From Ga0077555 sp963741565 (lineage in GTDB: Bacteria > Pseudomonadota > Alphaproteobacteria > Rhizobiales > Hyphomicrobiaceae): a stretch of DNA of 64,000 nt. The stretch spans positions 68,873 through 132,872 of the forward strand of contig CAVUIK010000004.1 in assembly GCA_963741565.1 (NCBI GenBank), in the 5' to 3' direction. Shown piece by piece: positions 25,318-33,950 of the stretch; positions within the stretch are counted from its first letter, which is position 1, and the number at the start of each line of letters is the position of its first letter. The position numbers and the translations under genes were made by a program. The notes beneath the pieces are model-generated. The model saw only the letters and a list, made by a program, of their open reading frames with translations, was not told the DNA's origin and did not search any database.

Positions 25318-26118
25318 TCACTTCTTGCCGACGACCGTGACCGCGCCGCCGGTCGCCGTGCGGCCGCCATCGATCACGTATTGCGCGCCGGTGATGCCCG
25401 AAGCGTAGTCCGAGCACAGGAACAGCACAGTGTTGGCGATTTCGTCGGCGGTCGAAAAGCGGCCGAGCGGAATGGCCGCTGCGTAACGCTTGGCGACCGC
25501 GGCGGCATCAGACGGATCGATCTGGCTGGTGACCGAGTGGATCATGCGCGTGTCGACCGGGCCAGGGCAGACGGCGTTGATGCGGATGCCATGCGGCGCG
25601 GCCTCGCCCGAGACCGTTTTCGTGATGCCGATCACGGCGTGCTTCGAGGCGACATAGGCCGCCATGTTCGGCGAGCCGACGAGGCCCGCGATCGATGCGG
25701 TGTTCACGACCGCCCCCGATTTCTGCTTCATCATCTGCGGTAGCACGTGTTTCAGGCCGAGATAGACGCCTTTCACGTTGACGCCGATGATCTGGTCCCA
25801 TTCGGCCTCGTCGACCTCGACGAGCGGCTTCAACTTGCCTTCGATGCCGGCGTTGTTGTGGAAGCAGTCGATCCGGCCGTAGGTGTCGATCGCAGCTTTT
25901 ACGTAGGCGGCGACGTCGGCCGATTTCGTCACGTCGGCGGCCACCGAGATGGCTTTGCCGCCCTTTTGCTCGATGGCGCCGGCCGCAGCCTTGGCGCCGG
26001 CCGCGTCGCGATCGACCAGCACGACGCTGGCGCCGTGCGCGCCGAAGGCCAGCGCCGTGGCGCGACCGATGCCGTTGGCGGCACCTGTGATGACGGCGAC
26101 CTTGCCCTTGAAGTCCAT
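25318..26118 (-). CDS. SDR family NAD(P)-dependent oxidoreductase
   Basis: 266 aa from ATG 26118. Classical SDR: cofactor motif TGAANGIG at 12-19, NNAG near 90, catalytic Ser in NTASIAG, then YVASK (Tyr and Lys). Asp in VLVDRDAAG after beta2 favours NAD over NADP. C-terminal GAQYVIDGG is typical. The substrate is an alcohol or ketone, not assignable. It shares the strand with the GST gene. Confidence 0.92.
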   Translation of the reverse strand: MDFKGKVAVITGAANGIGRATALAFGAHGASVVLVDRDAAGAKAAAGAIEQKGGKAISVAADVTKSADVAAYVKAAIDTYGRIDCFHNNAGIEGKLKPLVEVDEAEWDQIIGVNVKGVYLGLKHVLPQMMKQKSGAVVNTASIAGLVGSPNMAAYVASKHAVIGITKTVSGEAAPHGIRINAVCPGPVDTRMIHSVTSQIDPSDAAAVAKRYAAAIPLGRFSTADEIANTVLFLCSDYASGITGAQYVIDGGRTATGGAVTVVGKK

Positions 26119-26162
26119 GTGTGTGCTCCGGTGTAGCGCGCCCGTCGACAGGCGCTCGGGTG

Positions 26163-26798
26163 TCAGACGACTTTGTCCTTGATCTTCTGCGGGATGGGCC
26201 GCGAATTCAACAGCGATGGGCGCTGCTCCATGCGGTCGCTGTACAGCGCGAGGTTCGGGTGGCGGCGCCGCCAGTCGTAGTCCGGATAGCGCACAGTGAG
26301 ATAGCCGACGACGGTTGCGGTCGCGATGTCGCCGAGGCCGAACCTGTCGCCAACGGCGTAGTCGCGGTTGCCGATCAGGCGGGCGAGTTCCTTGATGCCG
26401 CCGTCGATCTTGCGGCTCTGGCGCGCGATCCATTCGGCACTCTGGTGCTCCGGCTTGCGCATCCGCTCGAAGAAGTACAGCACGAATGCGTCACAGATGC
26501 CGTCGGCCAGAACTTCGAGATGCCGGGCGGCGAGCTTCCCGTCGATGTCGGCCGGCAGCAGCGGCGGGGCGGGATGCTTGGCCTCGAGCCACTCGAGGAT
26601 GTAGCGGGATTCATAAATGCTGGTGCCCTCTTGCGTCAGCAGGATCGGCAGCTTCTCGAGCGGATTGTACTTCGGCGTGGCCGTGGTCTTGTCCCAGGGA
26701 ACCTCGGTGATCAACTCGAAGGGGATCGATTTTTCTGCAAGGGCAATCCGCACCTTGCGGGCATAGGGGCTGGGGGTCGCGCTGATCAGTCGGTACAT
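26163..26798 (-). CDS. Glutathione S-transferase family protein
   Basis: 211 aa from ATG 26798. An N-terminal thioredoxin-like domain has SPYARKVRIALAEK (catalytic Ser or Arg position) and the cis-Pro/ESR motif (LPILL ... SIYESRYILEWL); the C-terminal helical domain carries GDIATATVVGYLTVRYPD. Close to the beta/YibF-like GSTs of Proteobacteria. Conjugates or reduces electrophiles with glutathione. Upstream of the SDR on the same strand (44 bp gap), so probably co-transcribed. Confidence 0.9.
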   Translation of the reverse strand: MYRLISATPSPYARKVRIALAEKSIPFELITEVPWDKTTATPKYNPLEKLPILLTQEGTSIYESRYILEWLEAKHPAPPLLPADIDGKLAARHLEVLADGICDAFVLYFFERMRKPEHQSAEWIARQSRKIDGGIKELARLIGNRDYAVGDRFGLGDIATATVVGYLTVRYPDYDWRRRHPNLALYSDRMEQRPSLLNSRPIPQKIKDKVV

Positions 26799-27033
26799 GG
26801 CCAAGGGGTCCGTCAGACAAAAAGGCGTGCATTCGCGCGGACACTCGGTCGGATTGCGGTTTCCGTCCAGTCGCGTTTCTTGCAACCCGACCATGCACTT
26901 GGATACCTCGCCTTGATCGAGATCAGGGGCAGCCTTGCGACGTCGGGCATGCTGGACGCTTCGGGTTTGGAGTTTATGGTGCGACAGCTGCGGGCGGCCG
27001 GACAAGTGCGGGTCGTCGCCAGGGGGAGCGACT

Positions 27034-27981
27034 GTGAAAGCAACGGATTTGATCGCTGTTTCGTGGCCGCGTCGGCGATGGCCTGCGCCGGGCGAGGCCG
27101 GCGCCGCGCTTGTTGCGGCGGTGGCGCTCGTGATCTGGTGCCAAGCGGTTCTTCTGGATCGGCCGGATGCGACGGCACAGGCGCGCGGCACAGAGGTCGG
27201 CGGGACGGGCGTAACCCGCAGCGCGATCTCCGAACCCGGCACCGTGATCGGCGGCTACGTCGGCGTTCCCTATACGCATGCCAGCGATGTCCGGTTTCAC
27301 AATCCGGGCAAGACCGACATGACGGTCCACGACGTCAATTGGGACGGCAAGCCGTTCAAAAGCCCGATCTATTATGGTTTGCGGGCACAGCGCTGGTCGG
27401 CGGGCGGCGGCGGGGCGATGCTGGACTTCACGCACTCTAAAGCCATCTCGCAGCGTGAGCAGGCGGCGCGCATGTCCGGATCCCGCAACGGCGCGCCGTT
27501 ACGCCCGTCAGCAACGATCGGTGAGACGTTCAAGCATCTCGAGTTCAGTCATGGCCATAACATGCTGACGCTCAACGGGCTCTATCGGCTGGGTCAGTTG
27601 TCGCCCGCGATCGGTTCCTACGTGGGGGCGGGGTTTGGCGTGGCGCTGCCGCATACCGAGGTGCAATTCCACGACGAGCCGACGCGCACCTATGAGTATC
27701 AATATACGGGGCCCGTCGTGCAGGCGTTGGCCGGGTTGGAGTTTCGCTTGCCGCGTGTCTCGGTGTTCGTCGAGTACAAATACACCTTCGCCTGGTACGC
27801 GGCGCCGATGTCGGGGCGCAGCAATCCGGGCTGGGGCTTCGGCGATTTCGGCCTCCAGTTGCTGAGCTGGTGGCGTGGCGAGCGGCCACTCTACGGCGTT
27901 CTGTCGACGAACCTTGCGAGCCATCAAGTGATCGGCGGCGTCGGTGTCCGGCTGGGGCCGGGCGGAGTGCCGGTGCGCTGA
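27034..27981 (+). CDS. Outer-membrane beta-barrel protein, LpxQ (lipid A oxidase)-like
   Basis: 315 aa from GTG 27034 (AGGGGGA upstream). A hydrophobic N-terminal segment (about 20-38) is followed by alternating beta-strands typical of an 8-stranded barrel, ending in an aromatic-rich C-terminus region. Strings such as NWDGKPFKSPIYYGLR, MLDFTHSK, HGHNMLTLNGLYR, YVGAGFGVALPHTEV and FVEYKYTFAW match my recollection of the Rhizobium lipid A oxidase LpxQ, which oxidises the proximal glucosamine of lipid A. This is from memory, not a search, so the enzyme call is tentative; barrel topology is firmer. Confidence 0.6.
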   Translation: MKATDLIAVSWPRRRWPAPGEAGAALVAAVALVIWCQAVLLDRPDATAQARGTEVGGTGVTRSAISEPGTVIGGYVGVPYTHASDVRFHNPGKTDMTVHDVNWDGKPFKSPIYYGLRAQRWSAGGGGAMLDFTHSKAISQREQAARMSGSRNGAPLRPSATIGETFKHLEFSHGHNMLTLNGLYRLGQLSPAIGSYVGAGFGVALPHTEVQFHDEPTRTYEYQYTGPVVQALAGLEFRLPRVSVFVEYKYTFAWYAAPMSGRSNPGWGFGDFGLQLLSWWRGERPLYGVLSTNLASHQVIGGVGVRLGPGGVPVR

Positions 27982-28041
27982 GCGGCGAAAGTCATTGCAG
28001 GTCGGCGTCCGGCCGGCCCAGAATGGCGGAGGAGGCCCGCC

Positions 28042-29490
28042 ATGACAGACCTGCATTTCAAGTCCGCCGTCGAAATTGCCCGGCTCATTCGCGAACGCAA
28101 GACCAGCGCTGCCGACGTACTCGAGCATTTCCTGGCACGCGTGGCGACCCACAACCCAAAGCTCAACGCGATCATCTGGATGGATGCCGAACGGGCACGC
28201 ACGCGCGCGAAGGCCGCCGATCAAGCGCTAGCCAAGGGTGAAGTGTGGGGTCCGCTGCACGGCGTGCCGATGACGATCAAGGAGAGCTACACGGTTGCCG
28301 GCTCGCCGACGACATGGGGCGACCCCAAATACAAGGCGAACGTGACGGAGACGAGCGCGCTGTCGGTGCAGCGTTTGGAGAAAGCCGGCGTCAACCTGTT
28401 CGGCAAGACGAACGTGCCGCTGATGCTCGCGGATTGGCAGAGCTACAACGCGATCTACGGCACTTGCAACAATCCGTGGGATCTGGGGCGGTCGCCGGGC
28501 GGCTCATCGGGCGGTTCGGCGGCAGCACTGGCGGCTGGTCTCACAGGGATCGATGCGGGCAGCGATATCGGTGCGTCGATCCGCAATCCCGCTCACTATT
28601 GCGGCGTTTTCGGGTTGAAGCCGACCTGGGGCATCGTTTCGCCGATGGGGCACGGGTTGCCCGGTAGCCACGCTTACGGCGATATCTCGGCCATCGGTCC
28701 GCTGTCGCGCGGGGCCGAGGATCTGGATGTGGCGCTGGATGCCATGGCGGGGCCGGACGATATCGATGGCGTTGCCTGGAAGGTCGATTTGCCCAAAAGT
28801 CCCGCGACATCCCTGAAAGATCTCAGGGTCGCAGTGAAGTTGCGCGATCCGAACTCCGAGATCGACGGCGCCTATGCCGACAAGATGCAGGCGCTGGTGG
28901 ATGCCTTGGCGAAACGGGGCGCGACGGTCAAGGAGGTCGAGCCGAAGATCGACACGCGCCGGCTGCACGAACTCTATGTCTTGCTGCTCCGCGCCGCGAC
29001 ATCGGCCCGCACGCCGCAGGCCGACATCGATCGGTGGGGCAAGGTCGTCAAGGAGATCGGTGCAGACAAGCAGCCCTATCTCGACCAGATGGTGCGCGGC
29101 AACGGCATGGCGCATCGCGACTGGTTGGTACTGAGCAACGAACGCCACGGGTTGCGGCGGGCCTTCGCGGACTTCTTCAGGGATTGGGACATCCTGCTGT
29201 GCCCTGCGGCGGCGACGGCGGCATTCCCCCACGATCAAGCCGGCGAGCGCTGGCAGCGGACGGTGACGGTGAACAACAAGCGCGTGCCAACCACCGATCA
29301 GCTGTTCTGGGCCGGCTATTCGGGAGTCGTCTATTTGCCCTCGACGGTCGGACCCGCCGGGCTCACATCAGCCGGGTTGCCGGTCGGCTATCAGGCGATC
29401 GCGGCAAGTGGGCGCGACAAGACGGCGATCGCGTTCAGCCGCTTCGTCGAGCGCGAGATCGGTGGGTTCGTCCCCCCGCCGGGGTACTGA
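28042..29490 (+). CDS. Amidase-signature (AS) family amidase
   Basis: 482 aa. Catalytic Ser-cisSer-Lys: Lys in MTIKES (about 80), Ser of SPGGSSGGSAAAL, and nucleophile in GSDIGASIRNP (here Ala replaces the usual Gly of GGS, a mild oddity). Long AS domain throughout. Hydrolyses an amide; substrate unknown. It starts the run amidase, 68-aa ORF, amidase and lies 60 bp after the barrel gene. Confidence 0.9.
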   Translation: MTDLHFKSAVEIARLIRERKTSAADVLEHFLARVATHNPKLNAIIWMDAERARTRAKAADQALAKGEVWGPLHGVPMTIKESYTVAGSPTTWGDPKYKANVTETSALSVQRLEKAGVNLFGKTNVPLMLADWQSYNAIYGTCNNPWDLGRSPGGSSGGSAAALAAGLTGIDAGSDIGASIRNPAHYCGVFGLKPTWGIVSPMGHGLPGSHAYGDISAIGPLSRGAEDLDVALDAMAGPDDIDGVAWKVDLPKSPATSLKDLRVAVKLRDPNSEIDGAYADKMQALVDALAKRGATVKEVEPKIDTRRLHELYVLLLRAATSARTPQADIDRWGKVVKEIGADKQPYLDQMVRGNGMAHRDWLVLSNERHGLRRAFADFFRDWDILLCPAAATAAFPHDQAGERWQRTVTVNNKRVPTTDQLFWAGYSGVVYLPSTVGPAGLTSAGLPVGYQAIAASGRDKTAIAFSRFVEREIGGFVPPPGY

Positions 29491-29529
29491 AAGGGCGCAA
29501 GGATCGCTATTGGGTAAAAGGCGGAAGTA

Positions 29530-29736
29530 ATGCCGAAAAAGATACAGACCATCGTCGAAGAGCAGGCCAAGGCCTGGAGCCATGTGCGTCCGCCGAACCC
29601 GGCCGGCGAGGAGTTTGCCGCCGGGTTGGCAGGGCTGATCGACGGCTTCGAGAAGTTGCGTGGGCAGATGGCATTCGAAGATGAGCCTTCGAGCTTCGAA
29701 GCGGCGCTGCAGGAGACGAAGGAACCGTCGCGATGA
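29530..29736 (+). CDS. 68-aa protein coupled to amidase; possible GatC/AtzG-like partner
   Basis: Its stop codon overlaps the ATG of the amidase gene (ATGA at 29733-29736), a classic translational coupling. The protein is acidic and helical, ending GFEKLRGQMAFEDEPSSFEAAL. Small subunits of this size (GatC, and AtzG with the amidase AtzE) wrap around AS-family enzymes, and the gene order is the same. I see no clear sequence motif that proves membership, so the role is inferred from size, coupling and position. Confidence 0.65.
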   Translation: MPKKIQTIVEEQAKAWSHVRPPNPAGEEFAAGLAGLIDGFEKLRGQMAFEDEPSSFEAALQETKEPSR

Positions 29737-31172
29737 CGGCGCATGGCAAACCAGGCGCCAAACTCACGCATCTCACCTTGGTTGAGGCGGCCGAGGCTGT
29801 CCGCAAGGGTGAGGTTCGGGCTGTCGCCCTCGCGCAGGCGGCACTCGACGCGTTCGATGCCGGTGACAAGGCCGTCAACTCGGCGATCGCGCTGGAGCGG
29901 GTGGATGCGCTCGCAGCGGCGGAGGCGATGGACAAACTTCGCGCGTCCGGCCGCGCGCTCGGCCCCCTGCACGGCGTGCCGCTTGCGCACAAGGACATGT
30001 ACTACCGGGCCGGTAAGCCCTCCACGTGCGGCTCCAAGATCCGACGCGACTTCGTTCCGGCCTATACAGCAACGGCCGTCTCGCGCCTGGAGGCGGCGGG
30101 TTCGGTCACGCTTGGTACGCTCAATATGGCCGAGTTTGCGCAGAACCCGACCGGTCACAATGCGCACTTTGGCCATTGTCACAATCCCTGGAACCTCGAC
30201 TATTGCACCGGCGGCTCGTCGTCGGGTTCGGGTGCCGCTGTCGCTTCCCGCTTCATCTACGGCGCACTCGGCTCAGATACCGGCGGTTCGATCCGGTTGC
30301 CGGCGGCGATGTGCGGCGTGACCGGCATCAAGGGCACGCAAACGCGCGTCTCCCGGCATGGCGCAATGCCGCTCTCGTTCTCGGCCGACAATGTTGGTCC
30401 GCTCGCCCGCACGGCCCGTGACTGCGCTCGCCTGCTGCGTGTCATTGCCGGGCACGACCCGGCGGATCCGACCTCGTCGCAGGAGCCGGTTCCTGACTAT
30501 GAGGCGGGACTCGACGGCGACATCCGTGGAATGGTGATCGGAATTCCCACGAACTATTTCTTCGACGCGGTCGACAGTGACGTGCAAGTGGCCTTCGATG
30601 CAGCCATCGCGGTGCTGGTGGCGCGGGGCGCGAAAACCGTGCGGGTCGAAATTCCGCACATGGATGCCATCGCCATCTACAGCGGAATTGTCTCGCGTGT
30701 CGAAGGGGCGACCATTCACGCCCAGTGGATGCGCGACCGTCCGCAGGACTATGCCGCGCATTTGAGCGCACGGCTCTATGCTGGCTATGGCATTCCTGCG
30801 ACGCACTATGTCGAGGCGTTGTCGCGGCGAGGCCCCATCCTGAAGGCGATCGGACGAGAGGTGTTCGGCAAGGTGGATGTGTTCGCGACACCGTCGCTGC
30901 AGATGAAGGTGCCGACGCTCGCCGCAACCGATATCGACTCCGGCCGTCCGGGGACGGTCGCAACGTTCAATTCCATCACCACAAATGCGCGGCCGATCAA
31001 CTACATGGGCCTGCCCTCGGTCAGCGTCCCCTGTGGTTTCGACAGTAGCGGTTTGCCGATCGGGTTCCAGATCCAGGGCCGGCCATTCGGGGAAGGAAAA
31101 ATTCTGAAGGTCGCCGATGCCTACCAACGCGATACGGATTGGCATGCGCGCCGCCCGAAACCGGCGGCATGA
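29733..31172 (+). CDS. AS-family amidase (AtzE/GatA-like), coupled to 68-aa ORF
   Basis: 479 aa. Lys in PLAHKDMYYRAG, Ser in CTGGSSSGSGAAV, and GSDTGGSIRLPAAMCG give a full Ser-cisSer-Lys triad. It has the extra Tyr-rich MYYRAGK segment after the catalytic Lys. The ATG overlaps the preceding small ORF, suggesting a fixed 1:1 complex as in GatCAB or AtzEG. Likely acts on a small amide or ureido compound; unproven. Confidence 0.9.
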   Translation: MTAHGKPGAKLTHLTLVEAAEAVRKGEVRAVALAQAALDAFDAGDKAVNSAIALERVDALAAAEAMDKLRASGRALGPLHGVPLAHKDMYYRAGKPSTCGSKIRRDFVPAYTATAVSRLEAAGSVTLGTLNMAEFAQNPTGHNAHFGHCHNPWNLDYCTGGSSSGSGAAVASRFIYGALGSDTGGSIRLPAAMCGVTGIKGTQTRVSRHGAMPLSFSADNVGPLARTARDCARLLRVIAGHDPADPTSSQEPVPDYEAGLDGDIRGMVIGIPTNYFFDAVDSDVQVAFDAAIAVLVARGAKTVRVEIPHMDAIAIYSGIVSRVEGATIHAQWMRDRPQDYAAHLSARLYAGYGIPATHYVEALSRRGPILKAIGREVFGKVDVFATPSLQMKVPTLAATDIDSGRPGTVATFNSITTNARPINYMGLPSVSVPCGFDSSGLPIGFQIQGRPFGEGKILKVADAYQRDTDWHARRPKPAA

Positions 31173-31230
31173 TGGTCGCCCATGAGCGCGTTGCGGTTCG
31201 GTTTCGGGACCGGACCGCATTGGAGCGCGA

Positions 31231-32232
31231 TCATGGCATGACGGTCTTGCCGTCGCTGGTGCGGTTCTGCTCCCAGATGTTGCCGGTGCCGGGGCTCTTG
31301 TCCCAATAGGCGACGAGGCCGAAATTGCCGAGCTTCGGGAATGCGTCGCGGCCGAACACGTTGCCGCGCACGACGACATTCCGCGTCGGCCCGCCGCCAT
31401 GGCCGTTGGCGTTGGCGCCGCCATAGATCACCCAGCCGCCGCCCGCGAGATAGTTGTTCTCCACCCGCACGTCGAGGCCGATCAGGTTGAGGCAGCTGGT
31501 CTGCGGATTGCGGTTGACGATACGGTTGCGCACGATCGTGGCCTGGCTGCCGCGGCCGAGCATCTGGATGCCGTCGTTGTGATCCTTGTCCCAGTAGGTG
31601 AGATCGTCGATCAGCGTTTCCGCGATGTGCGACCCGACGCCGTGCAATTGGATGCCGTCGGCGGTCCGCGAGAGATGGCTGCGGTGGACAAAGGCGTTGT
31701 CCCCTCGCAGATAGAGCGCCCGCTCGAGCGCATAGGTGCGATCCATTGGTGCGCCGTCGGTGCGGGCCGCGCCCGCATCCGACCATAGGAAATAGAAGGC
31801 GCCGTTCCCCGGCCGCGTGTGGGCCGCCCAGTAGGCGAACTTGGTCGTGCGAATGGAGACGCCGCGGAACACGATCGGCCGCTTGGCGTAGATGTCGAGT
31901 GGACCGTCGAAGCGGACACCCTCGATCAGGAGATGCGGACCGGTGACGGCGAACCCGTCGTAGGTCGCGCTGGCGCCGATCTCGCGCGCGAACGGATAGC
32001 TCCGACCGTCGCGGATCTCGGTGCCGGGGAACGGGCCCTGAAGGGAGTGGTAGCCGGCGGCAGCGGGGCCGACCTGCTCGGCGCTGATCTGCTGGCCGTG
32101 GGTGATCTGGCGGACAGCGACAGGTGGCGCGAGGCTTGCGCGCTGGGATCCGCCCGGTGGCGCGACCTGCTGCGCTTCCGAGACAGGTCCACTGAGTGCG
32201 ATCATGACCAGGGCCATCGTCCTGCGCCGCAT
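31231..32232 (-). CDS. Right-handed parallel beta-helix protein (exported)
   Basis: 333 aa with a signal peptide (ends SEAQ, about residue 21). Beta-helix coils from about 95 to 300: LLIEGVRFDGP, IVFRGVSIRT, ADGIQLHGVGSHIAETLI, DGIQMLGRGSQATIVRNRIVN, DVRVENNYLAGGGWVIYGG. Resembles pectate-lyase-like or PbH1 repeat proteins acting on polysaccharides. No catalytic residues can be assigned. Convergent with the amidase; a second beta-helix gene is 1.7 kb away. Confidence 0.75.
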   Translation of the reverse strand: MRRRTMALVMIALSGPVSEAQQVAPPGGSQRASLAPPVAVRQITHGQQISAEQVGPAAAGYHSLQGPFPGTEIRDGRSYPFAREIGASATYDGFAVTGPHLLIEGVRFDGPLDIYAKRPIVFRGVSIRTTKFAYWAAHTRPGNGAFYFLWSDAGAARTDGAPMDRTYALERALYLRGDNAFVHRSHLSRTADGIQLHGVGSHIAETLIDDLTYWDKDHNDGIQMLGRGSQATIVRNRIVNRNPQTSCLNLIGLDVRVENNYLAGGGWVIYGGANANGHGGGPTRNVVVRGNVFGRDAFPKLGNFGLVAYWDKSPGTGNIWEQNRTSDGKTVMP

Positions 32233-32365
32233 GCCGTAATGCCTTTCCCTTGGCGATTGCCCGATGCGTCGAGCCTAGCGCGCCGGCATTAAGGGTTTGT
32301 TGACGGGTAGCGCTTTGCTAAGCTGGCGGCGTTCGCAAAGCCCAATCTGGACAAAGGATGCGCCC

Positions 32366-33319
32366 ATGACTGTCGCGGTCGGTGTTGGCCTCATGGAGTT
32401 TCCGTTCAGCGGCCCGCGGGGCTACTGGAACTGGGTGGACCTGTGCGAAGGCGGTGGCATCGACTCTATCTGGCAAACCGATCGCCTCGTCTCGCGCGAA
32501 CCAATCCTCGAGTGCATGACGACGATGGCGGCGCTGGCCGGCCGCACCCGCCGCGTGAAATTCGGCATGAACGTAGTGTCGCTGGCGCTGCGTGATCCTG
32601 TGCTGGTCGCCAAACAGTGCGCGACCATCGATGTCTTGTCGGAGGGCCGCCTGCTGCCCGCATTCGGGATCGGCAGTCCACTGGCGCCGGAATGGAAAGC
32701 GCTCGACATCGATACCAAGACGCGCGGCGCCAAGACCGATGAGGCGCTGGAGGTGATTGGACGCCTCTGGCGCGAGGAAAGTGTCGACTTCGCCGGCAAG
32801 CATTACCGTTTGAAGGGCGCCTCGATTGCGCCGAAGCCGGTGCAGGCCGACCTGCCGATGTGGATCGGCGGCGCATCGGAAGCCGCCATTCAGAGGACGG
32901 CGCGTGTGGGGACGGGCTGGCAAGGTGGCCCCGAAGGACCCGAGGAGGCAAGCAAGATCGTCGCGGCCATCAAGGCGGCGGCGCAGGCGGCCGGTCGTTC
33001 GATCGACGACGACCATTATGGTGCGAGCTTCCCGTTCTTTTTCGGGCGAGCCGATGATCCCGCCGTTGCGCGTGCCCTCGAGGCCTACAAAAAGCGCACG
33101 GGGCGCGATGCGACCGACTATTTTGCGGTTGGCGACGCCAGCACGGTCGTCGAGCGGATCTCGGCCTATGTTGCAGGCGGCGTCTCGAAATTCATCCTGC
33201 GCCCGATCGGACGCGGCGATGAAGCCGTGATGGCGCAGACGCGGCAATTGGTCGAGTCGGTGCTGCCCGAGGTGGCGCGTCGCTGGCCGAAGCCCGCCAA
33301 ACGCACCGCGAATGCTTGA
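32366..33319 (+). CDS. LLM-class flavin-dependent oxidoreductase
   Basis: 317 aa from ATG 32366 (AAAGGA nine bases upstream). TIM-barrel luciferase-like sequence: GGIDSIWQTDRL, RTRRVKFGMNV, LALRDPVLVAKQCATIDVLSEGRL, then KPVQADLPMWIGGASEAAI. Uses FMN or F420 cofactors to oxidise or reduce small molecules; the cofactor cannot be told. Divergent from the beta-helix gene (133 bp). Confidence 0.88.
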   Translation: MTVAVGVGLMEFPFSGPRGYWNWVDLCEGGGIDSIWQTDRLVSREPILECMTTMAALAGRTRRVKFGMNVVSLALRDPVLVAKQCATIDVLSEGRLLPAFGIGSPLAPEWKALDIDTKTRGAKTDEALEVIGRLWREESVDFAGKHYRLKGASIAPKPVQADLPMWIGGASEAAIQRTARVGTGWQGGPEGPEEASKIVAAIKAAAQAAGRSIDDDHYGASFPFFFGRADDPAVARALEAYKKRTGRDATDYFAVGDASTVVERISAYVAGGVSKFILRPIGRGDEAVMAQTRQLVESVLPEVARRWPKPAKRTANA

Positions 33320-33400
33320 TTGGGCGCAAGCCCCGGCGGATTGGCGGCGCTATTGTTGAAACAGCAGCGATATTCGCCGCATGATCCAAGTGAGGTCCAG

Positions 33401-33874
33401 ATGACACGTAGCATCCATAGTCTGCTGAGCGCCCTGCCATTGGTCGTTTTGACGTGCGTCGTGCCGATGACATCAGCCGGAGCAGGTGAAGCGGCGCCGA
33501 TTGTCCTGGCGCAGGGTAAGGGAAGCGGATCGGGCTCGGGCGGTGGCGCCGGCAGTGGTTCGGGTTCAGGCTCGGCCGCCGGGCATACGATGTCGGCCGA
33601 GCCTAAGGGCGACAAGTCGGCCTCGTCGAAAGCCTACGCCGAGGCAAATATGAAAATGCACACCGGGATGGACATCACCTTTACGGGCGACTCCGATGTC
33701 GATTTCGTAAAGGGCATGATCCCGCATCATTCCGGCGCCGTCGACATGGCGCGGATCGTCCTCACACACGGCAAGGATCCGGAAATCCGAAAGCTCGCCG
33801 AGGAGATCATCAAGGCGCAGGAGACGGAAATCGCCTTCATGAACCTGTGGTTGGCAAAGCAGGATAAGAAATAG
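33401..33874 (+). CDS. DUF305 protein with Gly-Ser linker (exported)
   Basis: 157 aa from ATG 33401 (TGAGG upstream). Signal peptide about 1-26, then a nearly pure Gly-Ser tract (KGSGSGSGGGAGSGSGSGS), then a DUF305 four-helix domain (about 75-155) with MHTGMDITFTGDSD and GMIPHHSGAVDMARI. The Met- and His-rich motif suggests metal (copper or silver) binding. The long low-complexity linker between signal and domain is unusual and may tether the domain to another envelope partner. Confidence 0.85.
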   Translation: MTRSIHSLLSALPLVVLTCVVPMTSAGAGEAAPIVLAQGKGSGSGSGGGAGSGSGSGSAAGHTMSAEPKGDKSASSKAYAEANMKMHTGMDITFTGDSDVDFVKGMIPHHSGAVDMARIVLTHGKDPEIRKLAEEIIKAQETEIAFMNLWLAKQDKK

Positions 33875-33950
33875 CCCAATCAGGGAGATCTGGTTCGATA
33901 GTCTGGCGTGGCTCTTGCTTTTCCGGAGATGGCACTCTTGGAGAACGACC

